Shown here: positions 36,404 to 43,309 of the stretch, piece by piece
Position numbering within the stretch: position 1 is the stretch's first letter
Layout of the letters: every line of letters starts with the position of its first letter
Origin: Burkholderiales bacterium C2
Lineage (GTDB): Bacteria > Pseudomonadota > Gammaproteobacteria > Burkholderiales > Burkholderiaceae_C
Direction of reading: 5' to 3'
DNA: 64,000 nucleotides
Assembly: GCA_005503085.1 (NCBI GenBank)
Contig: SCOI01000009.1
Span: 186,001-250,000 of the forward strand
Notes under the pieces: generated by a model
The model's database searches: none
Told to the model about the DNA's origin: nothing
Seen by the model: the letters and a program-made list of their open reading frames with translations, nothing else
Position numbers and translations under genes: made by a program

Positions 36404-37831
36404 ATGCAAAAGCTTCACGACAAGGCCCTGCTCTGGTTCCGCCGCGATTTGCGCCTGGACGACCAGGCCGCCCTCTACCACGCCCTGCGTTCCGCGCGTC
36501 AGCTGTTCTGCTGCTTTGTGCTCGATACCGAGATCCTCGATGCCCTGCCCCGGGCCGACCGCCGCGTCGAGTTCATCCTGCAGGCCCTGGGCCAGCTCGA
36601 TGCGGCGCTGCGCGCCCGCGGCGGCGCGCTGATCGTGCGCCATGGCCGCGCTGCCGAGCTGCTGCCGCAGCTGGCCGCCGAGCTGGGTGTGCAGGCGGTG
36701 TTCGCCAATCATGACGACGAGCCCCAGGCCCTGGCGCGCGACACCCTGGTGGCCGAGCGCCTGGCCAGCTTCGGCTGCCGCTTCGAGAGCTTCAAGGACC
36801 ATGTGATCTTCGAGCGCAGCGAGCTGCTGACGACCCTGGGCAAACCCTATGGCGTGTTCACGCCCTACAAGAACGCCTGGCTCAGGAAGCTCACGCCCTT
36901 TTACCTGCGGGCCTACCCGGTCGAGCGCTACTTCGATGCCTTGACGGCCAGCCCGCTGGCACGGGGCGTGCCGGGTCTTGCCGAGATCGGCTTCGAACCG
37001 GCCGGGCTGGCGCCCCATCTCGGTGCCGACCGCGCCGATGCCTTGCTGGACGACTTTCTGGACCGCATCGCTCGCTACGACCAGACTCGCGACTTCCCCG
37101 CCGTCAAGGGCCCCAGCTATCTGAGCGTGCATCTGCGCTTCGGCACCGTCTCGATCCGGCGCCTGGCCCGCGAGGCCTGGCAGCGCGCGCAGGCCGGCGA
37201 GCGCGGCGCCGAGGTCTGGCTGTCCGAGCTGATCTGGCGCGACTTCTATCACCAGGTGATGCACCACCACCCGCAGGCGATGACCGGCGCCTTCCGGCCC
37301 GAGTACGACGCCATCCAGTGGGAGCAGGGTCCGGCGGCCGAAGCCCTGTTCCGGGCCTGGTGCGAGGGGCGGACCGGCTATCCGCTGGTCGACGCGGCAA
37401 TGCTGCAGCTCAATCAGACCGGCTATATGCACAACCGCCTGCGCATGGTGACGGCCAGCTTTCTGATCAAAGACCTCGGCATCGATTGGCGCTGGGGCGA
37501 GCGCTACTTCGCCGAACAGTTGCTGGACTTCGACCTCGCCGCCAATAACGGCGGCTGGCAATGGGCCGCCTCCAGCGGCTGCGATGCCCAGCCCTGGTTC
37601 CGCATCTTCAATCCCGTCACGCAAAGCGAGAAGTTCGACGCCGAGGGCAAGTTCATCAAGCGCTACCTGCCCCAGCTCGCCGCGCTGCCGGCCAAGCTGA
37701 TCCATGCCCCCTGGCTGGCTGGCCCGCTGGCCGCGCCCGACTACGCACCGCCGCTGGTGCGCCATGACGAGGCGCGCGAGCGCACGCTGGCGCGCTACGC
37801 GGTGGTCAAGAGCCGCAACCTGCCGGACTGA
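36404..37831 (+). CDS. phrB: Deoxyribodipyrimidine photolyase
   Basis: CPD photolyase repairs UV-made cyclobutane pyrimidine dimers with blue light and FADH2. The 475-aa protein has the N-terminal antenna domain (LLWFRRDLRLDDQAALYHAL), and the FAD domain with GPSYLSVHLRFGTVSIRRLA, WLSELIWRDFYHQVMHHHP, GRTGYPLVDAAMLQLNQTGYMHNRLRMVTASFL and NNGGWQWAASSGCDAQPWFRIFNP. The start at 36404 gives the normal N-terminus; the frame upstream is antisense to yqgE. Its last ~40 bases recur in degenerate form 1 kb downstream. Confidence 0.96.
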   Translation: MQKLHDKALLWFRRDLRLDDQAALYHALRSARQLFCCFVLDTEILDALPRADRRVEFILQALGQLDAALRARGGALIVRHGRAAELLPQLAAELGVQAVFANHDDEPQALARDTLVAERLASFGCRFESFKDHVIFERSELLTTLGKPYGVFTPYKNAWLRKLTPFYLRAYPVERYFDALTASPLARGVPGLAEIGFEPAGLAPHLGADRADALLDDFLDRIARYDQTRDFPAVKGPSYLSVHLRFGTVSIRRLAREAWQRAQAGERGAEVWLSELIWRDFYHQVMHHHPQAMTGAFRPEYDAIQWEQGPAAEALFRAWCEGRTGYPLVDAAMLQLNQTGYMHNRLRMVTASFLIKDLGIDWRWGERYFAEQLLDFDLAANNGGWQWAASSGCDAQPWFRIFNPVTQSEKFDAEGKFIKRYLPQLAALPAKLIHAPWLAGPLAAPDYAPPLVRHDEARERTLARYAVVKSRNLPD

Positions 37832-37874
37832 GCAAGACCTGGCACCCTGGCGCCGGTCGCACCTTCGGCCTTCT
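37792..37874 (+). repeat. Left copy of imperfect direct repeat flanking the toxin-antitoxin pair
   Basis: The repeat covers the last codons of phrB and about 40 bases behind. Its best-kept part is GCAAGACCTGGCACCCTGGCGCC (split here as GCAAGACC-TGGCACCC-TGGCGCC), which matches the right copy at 20 of 23 bases; CTGCCGGACTG matches at 10 of 11. The first 8 bases, GCGCTACG, are also shared. Confidence 0.5.
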
Positions 37875-37991
37875 CAGCCAGTTTCTGAGGGTGCACCAAC
37901 ACGCCAATCCCTTGGCCTCCAGGAACGAGTAGCCGGCGTCGGGTTTCAGACCGCAACATCTAGGTTCCGTGGGCATCGTCCTCTTTCCCTG

Positions 37992-38387
37992 CTATTGAAC
38001 CAACGTCATGCCTGCCGTCTTGGCTGCAGCAGCGTCAAAGGTCATCGTCTTTGCGCAGCCAGCGGCCACCGCCGTGCGCTCGATCAGACAGTCTGCGAAG
38101 TCAGCACTTCCCGCGCCATAGGCTCGCAGGGCCCGCACCACATGCTCGGCCTGGTCGACGACAAGCTGCTTCGAGCGAAGGATCACGTCGAGCGCTTGGA
38201 CGATCTGACCCCGCGCCAAGTCGTAGGACGACGACAGCACCCACACCAACTCCACCACCGACACCAGGGTGATGAAACCCTGCTCCTGAGCCGTGAGGCT
38301 TTCAATCAGCTTCGTCGCCTTGGCGGCCTGCTTGGCATCGTCCTGCATGATGTAGCGGACCAGCACGTTGGTATCCAGACCAATCAT
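37992..38387 (-). CDS. PIN-domain toxin (VapC type)
   Basis: PIN toxins are ribonucleases of type II toxin-antitoxin systems. The 131-aa protein has the acidic active-site set expected: D5 in MIGLDTNVLVR, E46 in VVELVWVL, D96 and D99 in GSADFADCLIE, and a later D in MTFDAAAAK. It overlaps the antitoxin stop by four bases. The gene pair lies in a short stretch flanked by imperfect repeats of the phrB end, which suggests acquisition. The RNA target is unknown. The 160 bases between phrB and its stop hold only the repeat. Confidence 0.92.
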   Translation of the reverse strand: MIGLDTNVLVRYIMQDDAKQAAKATKLIESLTAQEQGFITLVSVVELVWVLSSSYDLARGQIVQALDVILRSKQLVVDQAEHVVRALRAYGAGSADFADCLIERTAVAAGCAKTMTFDAAAAKTAGMTLVQ

Positions 38388-38626
38388 CGTGCCGATGCTC
38401 CGCGAGAAGCGATTGCCAAGTTCATGTCTTCAATGGAGACGACCTTGGATGGCTTGCCGAACATGCCCTTCAGCTCCGTCACCGAACGATTCGCAGCCAC
38501 GAACAGGTACTGGCCGGGCTCGATCTGAACGAACTCCACGCGGTCCCCAGCATCAACGGCAAGGGCATGCCGAACGTCAGCGGGTATCGTGATCTGGCCT
38601 TTGGAAGTGATGGTTGCAGTGGTCAT
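38384..38626 (-). CDS. AbrB/SpoVT-fold antitoxin
   Basis: The 80-aa protein starts with the swapped-hairpin DNA-binding fold [29 protein letters not shown] and ends in a short toxin-binding tail. It should neutralise the PIN toxin encoded next and repress the pair's own promoter. The start at 38626 is preceded by AGGAG at good spacing. A perfect 22-bp palindrome lies 16 bases upstream of the start and is the probable operator. The longer upstream frame has no support. Confidence 0.92.
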   Translation of the reverse strand: MTTATITSKGQITIPADVRHALAVDAGDRVEFVQIEPGQYLFVAANRSVTELKGMFGKPSKVVSIEDMNLAIASRGASAR

Positions 38627-38642
38627 GCGTGATCTCCTGGTA

Positions 38643-38664
38643 CTCCTTACTTTAAAGTAAGGAG
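38643..38664. promoter_or_regulatory. Perfect palindromic operator of the toxin-antitoxin pair
   Basis: CTCCTTACTTT followed directly by AAAGTAAGGAG forms a perfect 22-bp palindrome 16 bases upstream of the antitoxin start. AbrB-fold antitoxins usually bind such sites to repress their own operon. Confidence 0.85.
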
Positions 38665-38745
38665 CAATGGAGTGCAAGCGCATTTGGACAGGTCTGCAAA
38701 CGATCAACGATTTGCTGCTGAGCAAAGGCCAGATTTACTTTGTCA

Positions 38746-38767
38746 ATTCCGCGCGCTGTCGCGGAAT
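38746..38767. repeat. Inverted repeat in the intergenic region before the CHASE3 kinase
   Basis: ATTCCGCG-CGCTGT-CGCGGAAT is a perfect 8-bp inverted repeat with a 6-base loop. It could be a regulator site or RNA hairpin; no T-run follows. The intergenic stretch 38665-39077 otherwise holds only the right phrB-like repeat. Confidence 0.4.
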
Positions 38768-38815
38768 GTCTTGCATCTAGGGCGCTGACGAACCCAGCGC
38801 GGCCAGCCGGGCAAG

Positions 38816-38901
38816 GCGCTACGGTTGCGCTGCAAGCCTGTCGGACTGGACGGGGCAGGCAAGACCCGGCACTGTGGCGCCCCGACCACCGGCGGACTTC
38901 T
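38816..38901 (+). repeat. Right copy of imperfect direct repeat (degenerate phrB 3' end)
   Basis: This copy lies 1024 bases after the left copy, beyond the toxin-antitoxin pair. It shares GCGCTACG, CTGTCGGACTG and GCAAGACCCGGCACTGTGGCGCC (given here with its 20-of-23 match to the left copy), with insertions between. It does not encode protein. Confidence 0.5.
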
Positions 38902-39077
38902 GATCTTGATTTTTTGAATCCGAGCCCATAGCCTCGGCTGACGGCGTCGGCAACAGGGGTCCGGACGAGGCTCCACCGGCACCAATTCGTGGGTAGGGTG
39001 GACGCTGCAGCTCCCTGTCATCACCGCCAGCACAGCGTCCGCGTGTATCCGAAGTGTTGAATGCCACTCGATCGGAC

Positions 39078-40439
39078 ATGCGTTTCACATCGTTCCCTCT
39101 TGCTGCGGGGCTGTTGCTGACCGGCTGTGTCGCCTTTCTGGCCACCGCCTATGGCGAGCATCGCAGCCTCGGCGAGCTGGTTGCGGGTAATGCGCAGCGC
39201 GTGCAGGCCTTGCAGACCCAGCTGCAGCTGCGCCGGCTCGGCAGCTTGCTGATCGACCTCGAAAGCGGCCAGCGCGGCTTCCTGATCACCGGCCAGGTGG
39301 CGTTTCTGGCGCCCTACGAGAGCGCCCGCCAGGAACTCGCCCAGGCCTACACCCAGCTGACCGCCGCGCTGCCACCCAGCGCCGAGACGGCGCCGACGCT
39401 GGAACGGCTGGACGATTTCATCCGCCAGCGCATCGAGCAGGCCGAGAAGAATGTGGAGCGGCGCTGGCAGATCGGCGAGGCGGCGCTGAAAGACCTGTCG
39501 GCCTATGTCAACGGCAAACGGCTGATGGACGACATCCGCGCTGAGCTGGCCCTGCTGGAGCGGCACCAGAGCCGCATGATCGAGGACGCCGAGCGCCGCA
39601 ATCTGGCGGTGCAGCAGCGCACCGCGCTGCTGTCGGCCGTGCTTCCGCTGGTGGGCGTGCTGCTGATAGGCGGCGCGATGCTGGCCTTGGTCCTGGAGCG
39701 CCGCCAGCGCGACCGGGCCGAGACCGCCTTGCGCGAGGCCAACACCCATCTGGAGAGCGCGGTGGCGGCGCGCACCGCCGACCTGCAAGCGGCGCTGTCG
39801 CGCATCCAGAGCTTTGCCGTCGAACTGGACCGCAGCATCGAAGCCGAGCGCTCGCGCCTGGCGCGCGAGGTGCACGACCAGCTCGGCCAGCTCGGCACCG
39901 CCAGCAAGATGCTGGTGCTGGCGCTGCGCCGCAAGCTGGCGCCGGCCAAGGAGGAGCTGATCGACGAGCTGCTGGCGATGACCGACGAGTCGATCGCCGC
40001 CGCGCGCCAGATCTCGGCCGCGCTGCGCCCGCCACTGCTCGACGATCTCGGCCTGGCCGCCGCCATCGGCCATTACGCCAAGGGCCTGGCGCGCCAGGGC
40101 GAGCTGGCGGTCGAGGTCGAGGTGGACGACGAGCAGCTGCTCGGCCCGGAGCAGCGCAACCAGCTGTTCCGCATCCTGCAGGAGGCCGGCACCAATGTGC
40201 TGCGCCACGCCCAGGCGGGCCGACTGCAGATCGCCGGCCGGGCGGCGGGCCGGCACTACACGCTGGAGATCCGCGACAACGGCAACGGCCCGGGCTCGGT
40301 GCGCGCCGATGCCTCGGGCCTGCGCAATATGCGCGAACGCGCGGCGCTGGCCGGCGGGCGCTTCGAGTTCGGCCCGGCGCCCGGCGGCGGCACCCGGGTG
40401 GCCGTGCACCTGCCGCTGCCGGCGGAGGCCCAGGCATGA
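39078..40439 (+). CDS. Sensor histidine kinase (CHASE3-HisKA_3)
   Basis: This is a NarX/DesK-type membrane kinase of 453 aa. It has a membrane helix at the N-terminus, a CHASE3-like periplasmic four-helix domain (SLLIDLESGQRGFLITGQVAFLAPYESAR), a second helix near 195-215, a short coiled coil, the HisKA_3 box with H266 in AREVHDQLGQLG, and an HATPase with LFRILQEAGTNVLRHAQA and EIRDNGNGPG. The ATG at 39078 is preferred; an in-frame GTG at 39054 adds eight residues. It overlaps its response regulator by four bases, so the pair is a two-component system. Confidence 0.92.
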   Translation: MRFTSFPLAAGLLLTGCVAFLATAYGEHRSLGELVAGNAQRVQALQTQLQLRRLGSLLIDLESGQRGFLITGQVAFLAPYESARQELAQAYTQLTAALPPSAETAPTLERLDDFIRQRIEQAEKNVERRWQIGEAALKDLSAYVNGKRLMDDIRAELALLERHQSRMIEDAERRNLAVQQRTALLSAVLPLVGVLLIGGAMLALVLERRQRDRAETALREANTHLESAVAARTADLQAALSRIQSFAVELDRSIEAERSRLAREVHDQLGQLGTASKMLVLALRRKLAPAKEELIDELLAMTDESIAAARQISAALRPPLLDDLGLAAAIGHYAKGLARQGELAVEVEVDDEQLLGPEQRNQLFRILQEAGTNVLRHAQAGRLQIAGRAAGRHYTLEIRDNGNGPGSVRADASGLRNMRERAALAGGRFEFGPAPGGGTRVAVHLPLPAEAQA

Positions 40440-41068
40440 GGTTTCTGATCGTCGACGACCACCCCATCATGCGGGTCGGCGTGCGCCAGCTGATCCTGGC
40501 CGAGTGGCCACAGGCCCATATAGACGAGGCGGCCAGCCTGGCGCAGGCCCTGAGCCTGGGCCTGGCTCAACGGCCCGATGCCGTGGTGCTCGACCTCTCG
40601 CTGCCCGACGCCAGCGGCACCGAGGGCGCCAGCCGCGTGCTGCGCGCGCTGAAGGCCGTGCCGGTGCTGATCCTGAGCCTGAACGCAGAGTCGGCCTATG
40701 CCTCGCGGCTGCTGCAGATGGGTGTGGCCGGCTACCTGCCCAAGGACCGCGCCGGCGACGACCTGGTCAACGCCCTGCACCGCCTGCTTCAGGGCGGCCG
40801 CTACGTGACGGCGGCCATGGCCGACCATCTGCTGGGCTTGCTCGACGGCCGGGCACCGGCCAGCCTGCCGCACGAGCAGCTCTCGACCCAGGAGCACCGG
40901 GTGATGCTCTTGATCGCCGCCGGCAAGACCCCGGCCGAGATCGCCGACACGATGAGCTTGTCGGTCAAGACCGTCGGCACTTACCGCGCCCGCATCCTGG
41001 AGAAGGCCGGCTGGAAGAACAACACCGAACTGACCAAGTACTGCCTGCAGCACGGCCTGACCGTGTAG
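40436..41068 (+). CDS. LuxR-family response regulator (NarL/FixJ type)
   Basis: The 210-aa protein has a receiver domain with phospho-acceptor D53 in AVVLDLSLPD and a C-terminal LuxR helix-turn-helix (LSTQEHRVMLLIAAGKTPAEIADTMSLSVKTVGTYRARILEKAG). It is the cognate partner of the CHASE3 kinase with which it overlaps by four bases. Downstream genes are a second receiver protein and a pilus operon, which are plausible targets; no binding site was identified. Confidence 0.94.
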   Translation: MRFLIVDDHPIMRVGVRQLILAEWPQAHIDEAASLAQALSLGLAQRPDAVVLDLSLPDASGTEGASRVLRALKAVPVLILSLNAESAYASRLLQMGVAGYLPKDRAGDDLVNALHRLLQGGRYVTAAMADHLLGLLDGRAPASLPHEQLSTQEHRVMLLIAAGKTPAEIADTMSLSVKTVGTYRARILEKAGWKNNTELTKYCLQHGLTV

Positions 41069-41179
41069 GCAATCGGCTGACACGGGCTTGCGCGAACCAT
41101 GCACCCTGGCTTGCGGCAAGCCCCTCTGCGCAAGGCCCGGGCGAAAACCGAAGATAAGAGCCATCGAACAGGGGCTCTC

Positions 41180-42064
41180 ATGAACATCTTTCTGGTTGAA
41201 GATTCGCCGTCCATCCGCCGCCTGCTGGTACGCCGGCTGGACAGCATGGCCGGCGCGCGCATCGTCGGCGAGGCCAGCCGCCAGGACGAGGCGATCGCGC
41301 TGATCGAGTGGCTGCAGCCCGAGATGGTGCTGCTGGACCTGTCGCTGGCCTCGGGCTCGGGCCTGCAGGTGCTGGCCGCGCTGCGCGCCAAGGGCTTTGG
41401 CGGCCAGGTGATGGTGCTGACCTCGCAGGCCGTCGAAGCCTATCGCCAGGCCTGCACGGCCGCCGGCGCCGACGGCTTCTACGACAAGGCCAGCGGCCTG
41501 GAGACCCTGTTCGACGATCTCGGCGAGCAGCTGGAAGCCCGCCGCGACGGCGAGTCCAGCACCCCGGCCGCCCTGCTGCTGCGCGATGCACTGACCGGCC
41601 TGTACAGCCAGCTCGCGCTGCTGGAGCGGGCCGACCAGGCCATCAAGATGGCAGCCGCCGAGAACACCGAGATTGCCGCCTTCGTGCTGGTGCTCAAGGG
41701 TCTGGACGCGCTGCGCCAGGCCCATGGCGAGGCCGCCGTCGAGGCGGTGCTGCGCGAGACCGCACAGCGGCTGAGCCTGTCCTGCACGCCGGCCGATGTG
41801 CTGGCCCGCCATGCCAGCGAGCAGTTCGCGCTGCTGCTGACCCGGGTCGACTCGGCCGCCGATGCCGCGAGCTTCGCCCAGCAGATCGGCGCGCTGATGG
41901 CCCAGCCTTTCCAGATTGACGGCGGGGCCCTGGCCCTGCAGAGCGAACTGGGCATGGCCCTGTTCCCGCGCGACGCGGTCTCGGCCCGCGCCCTGCTGAC
42001 CCTGGCCGAGGCCCATGCCTATGGCGCGGCGCTGCCGCAGCGCCCGACGGTCTTCTGCCACTGA
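41180..42064 (+). CDS. Response regulator with degenerate GGDEF domain
   Basis: The 294-aa protein has an intact receiver (D53 in MVLLDLSLASGSGLQ) followed by a domain with the shape of a diguanylate cyclase: DALTGLYSQLALLERAD corresponds to the N-terminal GGDEF start, and RHASEQFALLLTRV replaces the R-x-GG(D/E)EF-x-x-LL active loop. The catalytic residues are gone, so it cannot make cyclic di-GMP. It could act as a binding or scaffold protein. It lies 111 bases behind the LuxR regulator and 30 bases before the pilus operon. Confidence 0.85.
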   Translation: MNIFLVEDSPSIRRLLVRRLDSMAGARIVGEASRQDEAIALIEWLQPEMVLLDLSLASGSGLQVLAALRAKGFGGQVMVLTSQAVEAYRQACTAAGADGFYDKASGLETLFDDLGEQLEARRDGESSTPAALLLRDALTGLYSQLALLERADQAIKMAAAENTEIAAFVLVLKGLDALRQAHGEAAVEAVLRETAQRLSLSCTPADVLARHASEQFALLLTRVDSAADAASFAQQIGALMAQPFQIDGGALALQSELGMALFPRDAVSARALLTLAEAHAYGAALPQRPTVFCH

Positions 42065-42094
42065 TCCCCGCCTTCAGCAATTACGGAGTTCGCC

Positions 42095-42601
42095 ATGATG
42101 TCTTCCGCCAAGCTCAAATCACTGCTGCTCGCCGCCGCCCTGCTGGGCGCGGGTTCGGCCGGCGCCGCCACCGCCGGCAACACCTTCCAGGTGCAGGCCA
42201 CCGTGGTCAGCGCCTGCACGGTGTCGGGCTCGGCGATGAACTTCGGCGCCAGCATCGACCCGCTGGCCACCGCGACGCCGCTGGACGCCAGCTCGACGCT
42301 GAGCGTCGTGTGCACCAACACCACGCCCTATACCGTGTCGCTGAACGCAGGGGCCAATGCCGGCGGCGCCTCCAATTTCACGAACCGCGCGATGAAGAGC
42401 GGTGCCAACAGCCTGGGCTACCAGCTCTATCTGGATGCCGGCCGCTCCACCGTCTGGGGCGACGGCACGGCCAGCAGCACCCACAGCGGCACCGGCACCG
42501 GCAGCACCCAGAGCCTGACCATTTACGGCCGCCTGCCCTCGCTGGCCAATGTGGTGCCCGGCAGCTACACCGACACCGTGACGGTGACGGTCACTTACTG
42601 A
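42095..42601 (+). CDS. Spore coat U domain pilin (CsuA/B-like major subunit)
   Basis: SCPU proteins are the pilins of Csu-type (archaic) chaperone-usher pili, used for adhesion and biofilm. The 168-aa protein has a signal peptide (LLLAAALLGAGSAGA), the start of the mature domain with FQVQATVVSACTVSGSAMNFGA, a second cysteine in SVVCTNTTPY, and the C-terminal GRLPSLANVVPGSYTDTVTVTVTY strand typical of the family. GGAG precedes the start. It is the first gene of the pilus operon and probably the major subunit. Confidence 0.92.
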   Translation: MMSSAKLKSLLLAAALLGAGSAGAATAGNTFQVQATVVSACTVSGSAMNFGASIDPLATATPLDASSTLSVVCTNTTPYTVSLNAGANAGGASNFTNRAMKSGANSLGYQLYLDAGRSTVWGDGTASSTHSGTGTGSTQSLTIYGRLPSLANVVPGSYTDTVTVTVTY

Positions 42602-42610
42602 GGCCTCGCC

Positions 42611-43309
42611 ATGCGCACTGCCCTGCTCGCCTGCCTGCTGGCCCTGAGTGGCCTGGCCCATGCCGCCGACATCAGCCTGATGCCGGTCAATGTCAAGCTC
42701 GACCGCCTCAATGACCGCGCCACCGTGCAGGTGCAGAACAACGGCAGCGAGGCGGTCATCATGCAGGCCGATGCGATCGCCTGGACCCGGGTCCAGGGCC
42801 AGGATGTCGACGGTCCGACCAGCGACATCATCGTCAACCCGCCGATCTTCACGATACAGCCGGGCCAGACCCAGATCGTGCGCGTCGGCCTGCGCCGCAA
42901 TCAAGAGCTGCAGCAGGAGGCCACCTACCGCATGGTGCTGCGCGAGGTGCCGAGCCCGCGGCTGTCGGACATCGGCAATGTCAGCGGCAGCGTGCGTGTG
43001 CTGGTGGCGCTGCGGGTGCCGGTCTATGTGGCGCCGAGCAAGATCGTGCGCCAGGAGCAGTGGCAGCTGCGGCGCGATGCCACCGGCGAGATGGTCGCCA
43101 GCGTCAGCAACACCGGCAATGTGCATCTGAAGATCGGCGAGCTGCGCCTGCAGGGCGGCGCGGCGCTGGCGCTGCAGGGCAGCGGCAGCGTGATCTTCCC
43201 CGGCGAGCAGCGCAGCTTCCGTCTGCAGGGTGGGCAGAAGCACCGGCTGCTGGAAGTCGTCAGCGAGCAGGGCGTGCAGCAGGTGGCGCTGAATGAGGCG
43301 CAGGACTGA
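42611..43309 (+). CDS. Periplasmic pilus assembly chaperone (CsuC-like)
   Basis: PapD-like chaperones fold pilins in the periplasm by donating a strand. The 232-aa protein has a signal peptide ending AHA and two immunoglobulin-like domains: VKLDRLNDRATVQVQNNGSEAVIMQADAIAW, the strand IIVNPPIFTIQPGQTQIVRVGLR that contacts pilins, and a second domain from about residue 135. It follows the pilin by nine bases and overlaps the usher by 17 bases. Confidence 0.93.
   Translation: MRTALLACLLALSGLAHAADISLMPVNVKLDRLNDRATVQVQNNGSEAVIMQADAIAWTRVQGQDVDGPTSDIIVNPPIFTIQPGQTQIVRVGLRRNQELQQEATYRMVLREVPSPRLSDIGNVSGSVRVLVALRVPVYVAPSKIVRQEQWQLRRDATGEMVASVSNTGNVHLKIGELRLQGGAALALQGSGSVIFPGEQRSFRLQGGQKHRLLEVVSEQGVQQVALNEAQD

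Noticed and set aside
41108-41122. Hairpin GGCTTG-CGG-CAAGCC behind the LuxR regulator
   Set aside because: The stem is short, competes with an overlapping alternative pairing, and has no T-run, so it is not called a terminator.
41180-42064. Active diguanylate cyclase
   Set aside because: The active loop reads HASEQF, so the catalytic residues are absent.
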